This document shows, one piece after another, positions 45,956 through 57,899 of a stretch of DNA of 64,000 nt. Numbering within the stretch: position 1 is the stretch's first letter; each line of letters opens with the position of its first letter. A model generated the notes under the pieces. That model searched no databases, was not told where the DNA came from, and saw only the letters and a list, made by a program, of their open reading frames with translations. The position numbers and the translations under genes are program-made. Source of the stretch: Cladopsammia gracilis (Eukaryota; Cnidaria; Anthozoa; Scleractinia; Dendrophylliidae); the NCBI GenBank assembly GCA_022457155.1, contig JAJGOT010000465.1, positions 498,001 to 562,000 on the forward strand, in the 5' to 3' direction.

Positions 45956-48900
45956 ATCTTTAAATTTAAAGACGTTCCAGTGATTCAATGTCAATGAAAC
46001 TTTCAGATATTATTGTGCATATCGGTAAGCATGCACAGTGAATGTTTTAAAAAAATCCATCGAGCGGTTTCTCAGATTTTTGCAAAAGCGATTAAAATCG
46101 AAAAATACCCAAAAACTGCACATGAAGCGATGTTAGGAATACAGGTAGTTCTCAAGATCGCAAAAGAGAAAGTAAGCAAAACTTTCAACGTTTACAAACA
46201 TAACACCAAGCTACTTTTTGACATTATCATTAAGTAATTTCACAAAACCAGTGTTAATCACTCGATCAATTTAATACCAGTACACAAATAGTAAGGTTGA
46301 AAATGTTATTGCGATTTATTTGAATTCAAACATACAGAATTTTTTTATTCTTGCAAAATATATATGCCATATACCATATTTTAAGATGTCTATGTGGGAT
46401 TTTCAATGCGAAATCTTAAACGCGCTAATTTCACTCTTACTGATTTCTAAGATTTACACACCCGTCAGATAAGGCAAGCTTTCTATCTTGGACGGTTACT
46501 TTGGTGTTAGCTGTTGTGGTGGGAGATCTAGTAGTTATCATGCCAAGACTTTAGACCTGGAGGACTATTGCTGGCCCCGCTTTGTACTCTTGTTTCATAT
46601 TGTCTCTCCACAAGCATGTGTATAATGAAAATGATGGAGTGGCCGCGGGTGGTTACCATCCCATCTGAGGGGCGGGGAGAGAGGGGTTGGGCTAGTAACG
46701 CTTCTAGTTACTTCAGGTTATGGATACCAGAATTGTAATAATCTCGGACTTAATGGTGCCGGACCTCTGGTCCGGGTGCGACTTTATCACTACCTAAGAC
46801 AGTAAACAACCACGTGTAAGAACCTATATTTTTACAATTCAAGTCAGCTTGAATAGGTTCTTATATATCGGGTGTTTAGTGGTGTTTATTGAGGGGTTTC
46901 AGAATGATATTTAACATTTAAAGCCCATTATTTCAGTCGTCATTTCAAACTTATTTCCCTCTGCTTTAAACCTTTGCACTAAGTGAAATTACCTATCTCA
47001 AGAGGTCTAAAATAGGAACAAGGTGTATTTGATGAATTAACTTAATTGGGCTGATCTTACAAATAAGAACCTATTTCAAATGTCAGGCTGAATGAGTTTT
47101 TATATAACGGGGGTCTAATTTTCCAGCGTTATATATGCAAAAAAGTTTGATGTTTTCGGCAGATATTTTTAAAGCATCAAGCAGTTATTAAAATCAGTCC
47201 AGAGCTGAATCTAGACGTTTGACTAGATGTGGAGCTGCCCTGATGTATTTGCCCACCAACTTAGCCTCTCGAGCTTGAACTCAAATGTGAATCAACATAA
47301 TTTTCCTTATGACCTCTCTACGTGACTTCAAAGTAAAGTAAAGTGACTCCACTAAATAAAGTTCGGGTTGTCAATAGATTTAGAAATTGAAAAGACGAAA
47401 AGATTCTCGAAAAAATTCTCCCGGCCAATTTTAAGAGAAATGATTTCGCCGAAAAAATTCTCAATATATTACAGTCGGGTGATCTCCATTAACCTTTCTT
47501 ATTCAACTATGAGAGTTTTTAGATATTTTGTCCACATTTTCTTATAATTGTTAATAAAGGTGTAAATTTTATCCTTCATCGTGCAACAGGGACTCGATTC
47601 GCACGCTTCATTAACACTGTCAGTGTTTTTAATAAAATATTAATAATGTTAAAAACAGCAACACTGGGAGAGGACGGGGGCAGGTTCTTTTTACTAACCT
47701 TTTGATCCGTAAAAGTTAAATTGCCATAGTCGTGGGATTGATTGAAAGGGAACGCAATATTTGCGGTGCCCAAAATTCAGAGGACGTACGACATTTTATC
47801 GTTTAAAGAGGACTAAAACCCCGTGATTTGGGGAACGAAAAGGTTCCTTGAAACTACTCAACGACAAGTGTCTGCAGAGGAACGATGTACCTGCTACATT
47901 GAGAAAAATATCAACCACAACATATACAACATTAGATTCCCGTTAAAGGTGAGTTTTCTTTTTGTCTGTTAAAGAAGTTGTCACTCTACGGGAAAAACGT
48001 TTCCTTTTATTATCAACGTGGTGAAAAATGAGATCAAATCACTTTCTAATTCTGATGCAATAAATGCTGTACATCGATCGCGACGTTCTTGACAATCTTA
48101 TATTTCGCAGCATTACATTATCTTATTATTTTGCGTTTAGTCATTTTTGCTGAAATTGAAGGCAACTAGAGCTTCTGGTAGCCCACGAACTATTTGAAAT
48201 GTTTTTGTAATCACAAAACAAAAGCGCTTTTAGACATTAGTTTAAAGTTAAACTGTTGTCTTTTTACCACAGCAAATCTCGTTAACTTAAATGCATAATA
48301 GTGAATTTTAAATCACTTTTATACCTTTTATAATGGCAAGGGGTCAAAATATAAAAGCCTAGAATATTCTTCTATTATAGGCCACAAATCAGATATTAGA
48401 AGAATATAATTTCAACACAAACGAGAGCTACAAGAAAGTAGAAGTCTTTGATGGCTATTAAATAATTTAGTTTGGTTTTCTTATGACTGGAGCAATAAAT
48501 TTGGCGCTATTATACGTTCAAAGTTCTTTTCATTGGCTACTAGAAATCTACGAACACTCAAAGGAATTTATTTAATGATATTTGAAGCTAAGGTAGTACA
48601 ACTCGTTATAAGTCAAAGAAAGAATTGTGGTCAAAAATCGAGTGTCACAGTTCCTCATGGTACCAGCTAACAATCAGTAAACACCATACAGCCACTGGCT
48701 ACATAACAACATCTCATGATCGTTCAGCTGTGACCGTATGGACTGTATTTTTCTCCGGACTGGAAATAAATAAGTTGAGTTTAAAAAGACGACTATCGAC
48801 GCAAAGCGTTAGTTCGTGTTTCTGGAAATGAGCGTGGAGGAGAAACAGTAAAACTCGCCTGCGTGTCAGTCTTAACATTAGACAATTATGACAATTAATT

Positions 48901-49060
48901 TAACGCCTAAGTTACAGAATATGTTTTCATTTGGTGTTAAACAATTCTTGAGGAAGAGATCTTAAACATGATCTCAATTAAAATCACACGATCTCTCTTC
49001 TATTTAAAATATTTTAACACATAGCAAGTTGGCATACAAAATGTCTTAAACTGTTCAAGG
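45956..49060. other. 3.1 kb without a recognised gene
   Basis: A short dispersed motif occurs twice: AAGAACCTATxTTT ... TCAGxCTGAATAGGTTCTTATATA at 46818-46868 and, diverged, at 47065-47110. Otherwise only short, unsupported open frames. Untranslated exons or the promoter of the SLC17 gene could lie at the right-hand end but cannot be pinned down. Confidence 0.5.
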
Positions 49061-49325
49061 ACGCGGTGGTGTAGCAGTAAGCGCGTTGGATTTACAATCT
49101 AGAGGTCGGAGGTTCGAGGCCTGCTCTCTAACATCGTGTTGTTTCCTTAGACAAGAAACTTTTAATTGCTTCAATTTATCTTTCTTCGTCCAGTTGCACA
49201 AAATGCAGTATCGGCGATATTGAATGCTAGGGGTAACCCTGCGATGGACTGAGCATCCCATCTAGGGAATGCTCTTATAGTTGTTCCATGCTACAGAAAC
49301 CGAGTTAGGCTATGGCCCTGTGTGC
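49061..49325 (+). repeat. tRNA-derived SINE
   Basis: Head at 49061-49130: GGACGCGGTGGTGTAGCAG (A box TGGTGTAGCAG) and GGAGGTTCGAGGCC (B box GGTTCGAGGCC) at tRNA spacing. The body contains CCCTGCGATGGACTGAGCATC and CCATGCTACAGAAACC, motifs of widespread SINE tails. Mutations in the tRNA-like stem regions show that it is not a tRNA gene. Confidence 0.82.
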
Positions 49326-50149
49326 GACCTTTTGCTTTGCGACTTTACCTGCTTTCTGTCAGCTCGTTATGAGAAGGGAGTACAGACAGACAGCCAGACA
49401 CGGTCTTCTTCCGCCTCATTGCTCTTTCACTACGCATTTCGGGCCAGTCCTTGTGAACGGTTTCAGCCCTTAGTCATAATTCCAAAAGTTCAAGATTTGC
49501 AGTCTAAAACTCGATGACTAATGTTTAATTGTAGTCGTGGTAAATCGAGATCATTTCCCTTCTCTCACCTTGTTTGATTTTTTCATGCAATTTGAGACAG
49601 AATACCATCTTTTTGCTACTCGTATTCTAAACTTTCTCAAAACTGACAAATCAATCAAAGTAATCAAGTGGCAACTCACAACGGCATGCGCAGACGCAGT
49701 CAATGCGGCAATAAACAAATCGGCACTCGAAACAAATACAAGGAAAACGCGAAAACGGAAAAACGCGTTCCACCAACGCGATTGGTTTTGTGTTTACTTC
49801 TGATTGGTTGAAATTGGTGCATTGTTTTTACCAATCACAAAGGTTAGTAAAACAAAACCAAAGCAAATGCGAATAACTTTCGACACTCAATTGAATGACG
49901 CTCTTTAGTCAGAGTAATTTCGGACTAATAATTAGTCAGACATGCCACCAATTAAAGACCAATTCAATTAGCCAAACGGTCAAACAATTAACAGGAGCCT
50001 CTGCAATCAATGAATCAATCAATGAATCAATTGAATCAATGAATGAATCAATCAATATCAATTAACGTCATCAAAACCTAATAAAATAAGGCAATCAATC
50101 AGCCACCGGACTTTTTCCATGTGTTAACACCCTGTTTCTTTTTGTTCAG
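49326..50149. other. Upstream region of the SLC17 gene
   Basis: No coding exon recognised. 50005-50065 has imperfect (AATGAATCAATC)n tandem repeats. The sequence ends in a strong acceptor, CTGTTTCTTTTTGTTCAG at 50132-50149, so a non-coding first exon and a promoter should lie further upstream. Confidence 0.55.
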
Positions 50150-50159
50150 CAGTTTACTC

Positions 50160-50381
50160 ATGGCGGACACCTCCGAGCCTCAACCTGACCCGATCGAGGA
50201 AGAAGAGAAGACAGGAAAGAGCGATGGAAAGAAAACCAGTTTTCCCAAAAGATACATCGTGGCCATTATGATTTTTCTTGGCATTTGTGTGCAGTATGCT
50301 CTCCGAGTTAATCTAAGCGTGGCCATTGGAGCTATGTGCAATAACCACACGGTTGAGCAGAATGGATTCACCATAAAGAAG
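50160..50381 (+). CDS. SLC17-type anion transporter, coding exon 1
   Basis: Start ATG at 50160, ten bases after the acceptor ending at 50149. Residues 1-30 are a charged cytosolic tail (EEEEKTGKSDGKK). FPKRYIVAIM starts TM1, which includes the family signature YALRVNLSVAI (46-56). MCNNHT follows, with an N-glycosylation site at N62 in the first extracellular or luminal loop. The exon ends AAG|GTACAT after codon 74 (phase 0). The Arg at residue 31 corresponds to the conserved TM1 Arg of sialin. Frames reading upstream of the ATG cross the splice acceptor and are not used. Confidence 0.92.
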
Positions 50382-51639
50382 GTACATGCTCTTCTTGCTT
50401 TGCAGTCTCGCCACGTAGATAGACAGAAGGCCTTAAGTCGAAATTACATGTAACACCTTAGTGATATGTTTTTTTTTATTTAACTATCACTTTTTACCAG
50501 AAATAGCACAAAATGGTGGGCAATTTAAAACCGTTATATCTCTTGATTAGGTAAACATCTCTCATTTCGTTTTACGTTTTACTAAAAAAATAAATTCGGC
50601 GTCACTTTTGTGATCAAAAAGTCTTTAAAACTCGAAATAAAATATTTCCCGTAAAAAATTTCGATGGTTACATAAAGATTTTATGTTATAAGTTTTATAA
50701 TATTATTTTATTTTAGAATTTCCCTGGATAAGCGCTGTATATATACCGTATATACCTAGGTTGAGCAACCTGTAATAGCAAAATATTTTTGTACTAATAA
50801 TGCTGTCCTTCATAGATATTGTCTTTTCGTTTCTATTCAAGTTTCTTCTGTAGAGCTATGTCCCTTTCGAGCGTTTTAGGTTTAGACTCTCAAAAAGTGT
50901 TATGATACATGGCATTAAAGCTGATTCAGATCATTTTAAATGAATTAAATTTGTTTCTTGTTGTTTTTTTTCCTCTGGAGCTATTCCCCTTCCGAGCGTT
51001 TTACGTGTAGGTTTTAAAGGTGCTGTTACAAATAACAATTTTTCGTGTAACTTGTTTCGGAAAAAAATTGTCGCAAGTTGCACGTCACTATTACAAGTTA
51101 CAATTGCCATACAACTTTTCTCGCGACAAATCATGCAGTCAGTAAAACGTCACATCTATGCTGGGCTCTGAATGGTTGACTTAAAGACGGTGTTGGTGGC
51201 GAAACAAGTTGCAAGAGCCATGTTGCACGTATTTTTGTTGTGCAGCTTCAAGAAATTTGTTGCAGAAAGTATAAAACGATGCAATTTTTCATGATCTTAA
51301 AAAAAAAAATTCAGTTGCATGAACGGTGTTAAACATAAAAATCGTACGTGCAACTTGCAAAAAAAATGTTGGGCGAGACAAGTTGCACGAAAATTTGTTA
51401 AGTGAAACAGCACCATAAAAGACAGCAGAAAATGATATAACACATGGCATTATAGCTGATTCAGGGCATCTTTTTCTTTCAAAGAAAGCTGAATTCGATT
51501 GGAGCTCACAGCTTCAAGGTAAGTATCGTATTTTAATATTCAAAAACTGTAAATCACAGTACGCTTGTGATGCTGTGCAAGAATGCAGTTCATTGTTGCA
51601 TTTTACCATCAGACTTTTTCATTGTATAACTTTCGCCTT

Positions 51640-51985
51640 TAACATTCAGGCTTGAACGGGATTCGAACTCATCGCCTTGCGATACCGGTGCAATGCTCTA
51701 TCCACTAAGCTACCAAGTCACATGGATAGATGGTCAGTGGTCAATTGTAGTCAATTCAAGCCTGAATTTTTTCAGGTTGCTTTTTCAACTGCCAAAGTTT
51801 GAGCACACTGCGAGGATCACAAATTTCACTCATGTTTATCTGCAGTTCAAATATATGATTTCATATATTCACATTCATATATATTCACTCTCATCGGGTA
51901 TATTACTTTATAGCTCAGTGAATAGAGCATTGCACAGATATCGCAAGGTCATTGTTTCGAATCCCGTTCAAGCCCGAATTTTTAA
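51640..51985. repeat. SINE cluster in SLC17 intron 1
   Basis: Minus-strand tRNA-like head at 51648-51722 (its complement reads AGCTTAGTGGATAGAGCATT and GAGTTCGAATCCCGTTCAAG). A plus-strand body at 51750-51840 (CAAGCCTGAATTTTTTCAGG, CTGCGAGGATCACAAATTTC). A second plus-strand head at 51911-51975 (AGCTCAGTGAATAGAGCATT, GTTTCGAATCCCGTTCAAGC). The B boxes are intact (GTTCGAATCCC). A further body fragment lies at 52449-52560. Confidence 0.75.
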
Positions 51986-52656
51986 GTCGTGAATACGACT
52001 TATTGCGATTACTGGAGTAAAGTCACTCGCTCATCGTAAACTTTATATTAAATTTATATTAAATTGTGGATATGTTACACTTCGGTAATAGCATACATGG
52101 AATCTGAATTGGGAGTAAACCAAGTCCGCCATTACGGCTGTTGTGTTTTCGAATGCTTGATGAGCTGAAACGTCGGTTTGGGAAAACGTTGGGGTTCTTT
52201 TACTTGTTATTACTGTTTGGCAAGGATATCTGACATTAATAATGAAGGAAAAGGTAAGTTTGCCCCGTAATTTTCATTTTTTTCAACCTTAAAATCTTCG
52301 TGTTTACTAAATACACACGAAGGTTTTAAGGTTTTAGAGGTCTTTCTTTCGTAAGAGATATTGGTACTTTGATATGCAACATAAGGGAAGTAGTCATAAC
52401 ATGTACAATCCAAAAGGACTCACCTTGTGTAGGGTAGGAAAAGGTCCGATGGTTGTTTCCTATTCACGACTTGACTCGCAAGGCTGGAGCCTTTGATTTT
52501 CAGATTGCTTTTTCGACTACTAAAGTTGAGAGCAGACTGCGAGGATCATAAATTTCAATCACAGCGTAGTTAGTTAAACAAAACGACCAGCTACTCAATA
52601 GTGGAAACCTCTACCTCTATAAAGCTTTTTCAAAAGTTCCTTCTCACGGACATCAG

Positions 52657-52872
52657 TACTATTTCCCACAAGGCACAATTCTCGGCGCATTTTACTACGG
52701 CTACACTGCTATGCAGATCCCAGGAGGCTGGCTTGGTCAGCGATTTGGCGGGACGCGGGTGTTCGGGATCTGTCTAGGGATTGCTTCTGTTTTGACTATG
52801 CTGACCCCAATAGCAGCAAGAACAAGTGTCGCAGCTCTGATAACTCTCAGGGTGATAGAGGGGCTGGTTTTG
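52657..52872 (+). CDS. SLC17-type anion transporter, coding exon 2
   Basis: Acceptor CTTCTCACGGACATCAG, then YYFPQGTILGAFYYGYTAMQ (TM2), IPGGWLGQRFGGTRVFG (the MFS cytosolic loop between TM2 and TM3), TM3 SVLTMLTPIAARTS and TM4 start AALITLRVIEGLVL. Donor TTG|GTAAGT at 52873. 72 codons, phase 0 at both ends, so it joins exon 1 without a gap. The loop linking exon 1 to QGTILG is shorter than in many relatives, so a small skipped exon cannot be excluded. Confidence 0.93.
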
Positions 52873-52934
52873 GTAAGTGCATTAACAATTACGGATCGAT
52901 TTGACATTGAGCGACGAAAATCAAGAATACCATA

Positions 52935-53480
52935 CAGGGGCATCCAACGAATCTGTTCCTCACTTTATCTGTTCCCCAGCAGAATGGATTCGCAAGAATA
53001 AACTGTTGGCTAACTTGAGCAGATCCAAAAGAAACTGATTGTGTATGGGTTTTTTGAGGAGAAGTTTGATGTTGGTCACTTTGGGGCTTAAAAGAGTTCA
53101 GCTTCGTAGTAACAAATTTAAGCAGTGCTTAGAGATACCCGAACATTTTTAAGTTCGAGACGGCAGTACATGTACAAAAAAATAAATGAAAAAGCTTCAA
53201 ATACAGTGTAGTTTGCCATTAATGTTTCCAAGTCCCTTTTGGTAACTTATTATTATTGTTTTTTTCTATTTATTCATTTTTTTAATTGCTGGCTGGGAAA
53301 CAGACATTTCTTTATCCAGCTGGCTGGGAATTCATCTATGTGTTATGCTGGGAAAAAGGAACAGATATATTTTTTACCAGCAACCTAGAAGAACACCTGG
53401 AAATGCTTTTATGTAATTTATTTTAATACATTTTAGTAAAATAATGCATTTTACCAAAGATTGTTCGTTGGGTGCCCCTG
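52935..53480 (-). mobile_element. Non-autonomous hAT-like element, copy 3
   Basis: Inverted relative to the copies at 8067 and 23249. Begins CAGGGGCATCCAACGAATC and ends GATTGTTCGTTGGGTGCCCCTG. Flanks ACCATA and ACTATA agree at five of six positions, supporting a six-base target duplication. It lies 62 bases downstream of the exon 2 donor. Confidence 0.82.
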
Positions 53481-53538
53481 ACTATAATGATCGAATCATT
53501 AAATTACCAAACCAGGATAAAGGTAGCGCCATTTGAGT

Positions 53539-54245
53539 ATTTTATCCACGGACTTAAAAGTTAGAACCACCTTGTACAGTATAATAAACAGTACCACAGA
53601 ACAGTCCTGGTTAATATTATGTTTGGTTTGTTTGATGCCAAAAGCCACTTTATGCTTTTGAATCATATTGTGTTAATAGCAAAGCAGACTATCTTTTTCT
53701 GCAGATGGAAATCTATTGCTCCAAGCCTCATCATCTTCCTTGCACACCTTAAAAAGATCTTTAAAATAGAAGAATATCTTGCTAAAGAAAAGAACAAATT
53801 AAATCTGCACCTGGAGAAATGGGAAAAACTTTTAGAAACACTAAGTTGAAATTTTCGGTTTTAAATAGCTTTTGCAGCCATCCCTTTTTCTTTCTCTTCG
53901 CTTATTTAGTTTTTTTTTTTGTTATCTTTACCTTTTTTTATTTTATTTATGTATTTTTATGTATTTTTTTTTTTCAGTTACAGGTAATTTGTACTTTTGT
54001 AAATTACTTCAATTAAACCTGTAAAATTGGAAAAAAATTAATAAAATATAAAAAAAAAAAATTAAAATTACCTTTCAATTGATTGATCACACTTAAGGAT
54101 TCCATCCACAGATTTAAAATTAGACGCACCTTGTACAGCATTATAAACAACGCCACAGGAAAGTACTACTCAATAGCTGTCAATTGAATGGTAACACTTT
54201 AGGATTTTATCCACAGATTTAAAAGTTAGAACCATCTTATAAGAG
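53539..54245 (+). repeat. Three scattered copies of a ~70-bp motif in intron 2
   Basis: TTTTATCCACGGACTTAAAAG with AACCACCTTGTACAG at 53539-53590; a related copy at 54100-54160 (ATCCACAGATTTAAAATTAG, CACCTTGTACAGCATTATAA); a third at 54205-54245. They look like remnants of one repeated insertion. Confidence 0.6.
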
Positions 54246-54493
54246 CCAAGGTTTGACTCTCATTATGAAGGGTTAAACTTTAGGTAAAATGAGAACCGTT
54301 GAGCACTTCAAATGCACGTTCGTTTATTATACCGCCCGCGCTTGCCCAGGCAATTGTGATTGGTGTTGGCGCCCGCATTGAAAATTTTTCGATTACTGTA
54401 TGCGTGAAACAGATATAAGGATTGCAAAGAATGTTCACACTTAGCCTTATCAGAGTCTTAGTTGTAGTTGTTTTTCTTCTTTTTTGTTTCAAG

Positions 54494-54581
54494 GGAGCTC
54501 TTTTCCCGTGTAACCACGCCATCTGGAGTAAGTGGGCGCCACCTTCAGAAAGAACCCGCCTGTTCACTATCACTGTTGCAG
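54494..54581 (+). CDS. SLC17-type anion transporter, coding exon 3
   Basis: Acceptor TTTTTTGTTTCAAG, then GALFPCNHAIWSKWAPPSER and TRLFTITVAG, donor GCAG|GTGAGT. Phase 0 in, phase 1 out. This is the TM4 end and the family signature normally written GEGVxFPAxHxxWxxWxPPxER. The His (NHAIW) and the WAPPSER loop are kept, but the Glu of GEG is replaced, because the spliced sequence reads EGLVLGALFP. Confidence 0.93.
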
Positions 54582-54597
54582 GTGAGTGTGGAGTTAA

Positions 54598-54904
54598 TAT
54601 ACAGCTGTTTGATTAAACGTTGTCACTGATCGGTCTTACCTCTACGCGACCAGACCGAAAGGGAGTATGGGTGAATTAAAATGCATGATTAATTATTCTA
54701 TATCGCGTTTACAACGGAGAACAAAACTCATGTTTGTCTTCGCGTGTTACGCAAAGACAACCAGAGTCGCTTCGATAAGGACGTTCCGTATTTTGATAAT
54801 GTGCAGTTATTGAATGTGAATTGATTTCTCCCCATAATCCTTTTCGGTCTGGTCGCGTAGGGATGAGACCGATCAATGACAACGTTTAATCAAACAGCTG
54901 TATA
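54598..54904. mobile_element. ~307-bp MITE in intron 3
   Basis: Inverted ends TATACAGCTGTTTGATTAAA, continuing CGTTGTCAxTGATCGGTCT, about 45 bases per arm. It starts 16 bases after the exon 3 donor. On its right, after 16 bases, CAGGTGAGTGTGGAGCTA repeats the donor region CAGGTGAGTGTGGAGTTA (54579-54596) with one difference. Confidence 0.82.
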
Positions 54905-55564
54905 TAGTTAGCCTTAGCCTAACAGGTGAGTGTGGAGCTATAAAGTGCAATCGGGAAAACAAGTGCACTGCACTTTTTACTGTCAGTGCAAATAAAAAGG
55001 GATAGAAGGGTTGTTGTTGAATTAAATATGATCGCGCATCTTGATGAGGTCGTGCGTTTTTCATCCTTACCTTTTAACCCTATTCAGACAGAGGGGAGGA
55101 GTGCCGTGTCACTCTCAACATTTATAAGTTTAGAAGCATTGCCATTACCCACCGATGTTTTCAAGATCATTTATTGTTAGCTCATGCCGTCTTCAGTACC
55201 ATAACCCATACTATTTCACTTATGTTCAGAAATGCACGTAACTCGGACCTTGGGCACTTCATATTACACACAATTATTTGTGACTTCATGTTTGACAGAA
55301 TTGCTTGTGTTTAGGTGAGAATTAGGGCTAGGGGACACTTCATGATGTCTATCATAAAAAGCATGAATCTCATTAGCGTGCATTTCTGGACATACCTAAA
55401 AAATCCAGGGGAGGGGATGCAACACCCCTCCCCTTGTACCACGGTGCGAGTATAAGTTTGCGTGTACGTTCGAGGGTTAATTACCTTTCAGAGATTCGAA
55501 GATTGAAACACAGACATTGAATTACAAACCTTGACATACTATTGTTTGTATTTTCACGTGACAG

Positions 55565-55660
55565 GTTGTCCAGTGGGTACCATCCTCTCTATGCCGCTTA
55601 GTGGTGTCATGTCCAAATATGGTTTTGATGGAGGATGGGCGTCCGTGTTCTACTGCTTTG
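55565..55660 (+). CDS. SLC17-type anion transporter, coding exon 4
   Basis: Acceptor GTATTTTCACGTGACAG, then GCPVGTILSMPLSGVMSKYG and FDGGWASVFYCFG, donor TTTG|GTAAGA. Phase 1 at both ends. It matches the family's GTVISLPLSG segment (TM5) and the WxSVFYxFG start of TM6. Confidence 0.94.
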
Positions 55661-55934
55661 GTAAGAGACCATGACCCTAGGAGATTTTGTATTTTACATA
55701 GCCACGATAGCTCATTTAAAATGTATTATTTAAATCACTTCAAGTCTTGGTTGGTCAGACTATTGGTGTTACTGTTATGTTAGGCGAAATTTCTCCCTTC
55801 ACTGAAAAAAAAATCAAATTTCTCTTTGAAAACTTTCTGTGTGATGCGCCTTGCTTCTCTCAATATCACAAAACTATCAGTGGGATGTTTTATTTTAATA
55901 CCAGACAAACTTAATCTCTAAATAAAAAACGTTA

Positions 55935-55975
55935 CTATACTGTACTGCACTGCACTTAACTGTACTGTACTGTAC
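55935..55975. repeat. (TACTG)n-like microsatellite
   Basis: Imperfect ACTGTACTGCACTGC tract in intron 4. A longer relative lies at the far end of the same intron (62685-62782). Confidence 0.8.
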
Positions 55976-56261
55976 GTAATATATCAGCACTTGAGTGCTA
56001 CACTGTAAATTCGAGGGTAAATAAAATTTATTGATTGATTGACTGAAACATGAAACACAGTGTTTCATCACAAGTTCTCGAACTCATTAATAATTCATAA
56101 AGTGACCAGCCAATAAATGACGTCCATTTGGGTCAGGTGGATGACTCTTGATACCCAACGAAACACCAGATCAAGATCTTAAGGGTTTTGATTTCAGTTC
56201 AAAACCGTGTTTGATCTCAAATCAAACACTTGCATATTAATGAGTTTTGCAACAATACATG

Positions 56262-56683
56262 TTGTTATATAGCTGGGGTTTTTCTCAATAGAACGCGCGC
56301 GTTGATTGGTTGATTCATCGTCACACGACATCTAACAAACAAACTGTTTCCCGCCAATTGTGCTAAGTGAGCAACATTTGCGAAAGCGCGTAACAATTTT
56401 GACGTCAGAGGGTAACATTGCACTGTTGCCCGCTAGCGCACGTGATCAGACCGTGACAAAAGGTGGCATGATTATGATGGATCGAGTGCTCGGCGCGTTT
56501 TTCAAACTGTGTTTTTTTTTTTTGTGTTGCTATATAACAAATCACTTAATGACTGATCCCTCGGGAAAAGTGAATTTTGTTTCCCTCGAATCTCGATGTT
56601 TCCCTCGACTTCGTCTCGGGAAACATCGAGATTCTCGGGAAACAAATTCACTGTTTCCCTCGGGACCAGTCATTAAGTGTTTA
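56262..56683 (-). repeat. Dispersed palindromic repeat, family P, copy 3
   Basis: Inverted copy of 36541-36970, with the TTGTTATATAGCTGG end on the left and the hairpin end (GGGACCAGTCATTAAGTGTT) on the right. Close to copy 2 in length and sequence. In SLC17 intron 4. Confidence 0.88.
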
Positions 56684-57528
56684 TTATTCCACTCAATTAT
56701 ATAATTACATTCGGAACCTTAAATTCCTGTCTTGGTCTTCAAATGTAAGCCCTCTCGTGTGCCATCTTTCGATTCCGCGTCCAATGCTCGGTGAAACAGA
56801 GTAAACCTTGAAAACAATAATCTGAGTATTATAACTGGAACTTCAACATGACATCGACATTTTAATTTAAAAACAATATGGACCATTTTTCTCACCTTCA
56901 TTCGCCATTATCAAGAGGATTTAAAATGCTTCAGCACCTTTTTTTCTCTTCTAGAAAGCGTCGGATACCGCATATTATGCCACAAACAGTCTTCGTGGAT
57001 ATCTCTCTCCCGACTTTTTGGCCACATCCATGACAAATTTACTAAGCGAATAATTCAAATTCAATGCGTCCGTTTCATCAATACGAGCAGAAAGTGACGT
57101 AATCTTGTATAAATCATAGATTTTGCCTTCACTACACAACCGAACACACTCAAAGGTTGAGGCATGGGCGCGTTGGTCAGCCAGGCCCACGATACATTTT
57201 ATTATTGACAAAGGACTATCGTATTACAATATTACTATAATATACTATAATATTACCATAACTCTAGGTTGGCCGGCCAGGCCCACGATACATTTTGTTA
57301 TTGACAAAGAACTATAATATAACGATAACTCTAAGCGCACCAGAGCCGGACACGTAAACCCCAAAAAACCAACTGTTGGAAAAAATAGGGACCGTGTACC
57401 CCCGACCTATGCAGTGGTGCTACCTTTGGGGTTTTAAGGTGTTTTTAACTAAGAAACAAACGACTAAAATGCGGCTAAAAACTGCCGATAACAAATCTTA
57501 AGGTATTACAATAAACAAGACAAAAGTT

Positions 57529-57706
57529 AACTTGTTTGAACAGTACTAGAGGCGGCGAGGCTGACCGTAGAATGACACAAATCTATCAACGAACACTTTT
57601 CAAACTCACGAACCGTGAGCCCCTGCGCACTACACTAGTCCCCGGTTCTCTGCTCCGTGTCGGCAAAATATTAATTTATGTCAATACCGATTATCACAAA
57701 TTACAT
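57529..57706 (-). repeat. Split direct repeat A2
   Basis: 178 bases, matches 61811-61988 base for base as far as I can read. On the plus strand it starts AACTTGTTTGAACAGTACTA. Directly adjoins B1. Confidence 0.92.
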
Positions 57707-57776
57707 ATTTTGCCTTCACTACACAACCGAACACACTCAAAGGTTGAGGCATGGGCGCGTTGGTCAGCCAGGCCCA
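57707..57776 (-). repeat. Split direct repeat B1
   Basis: 70 bases matching B2 at 57120-57189 (ATTTTGCCTTCACTACACAA to GTCAGCCAGGCCCA on the plus strand). Confidence 0.92.
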
Positions 57777-57899
57777 TAGTAGACAGCAAAAGAAAGGGGT
57801 AGAGCTCAGAGCGACAAGGACTTGAAGACTTCAAATCTGCTTGGCAGTGAATCCTTAACATAAATGTTTTAGCTGCTCGCCTCGACTAGCTAACCTGCT

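Noticed and set aside
49061..49133. tRNA gene
   Set aside because: A and B boxes are present, but the acceptor and anticodon stems do not pair and a SINE body follows.
51648..51722. tRNA gene on the minus strand
   Set aside because: B box is good but the stems are poor, and SINE body motifs occur nearby in several copies.
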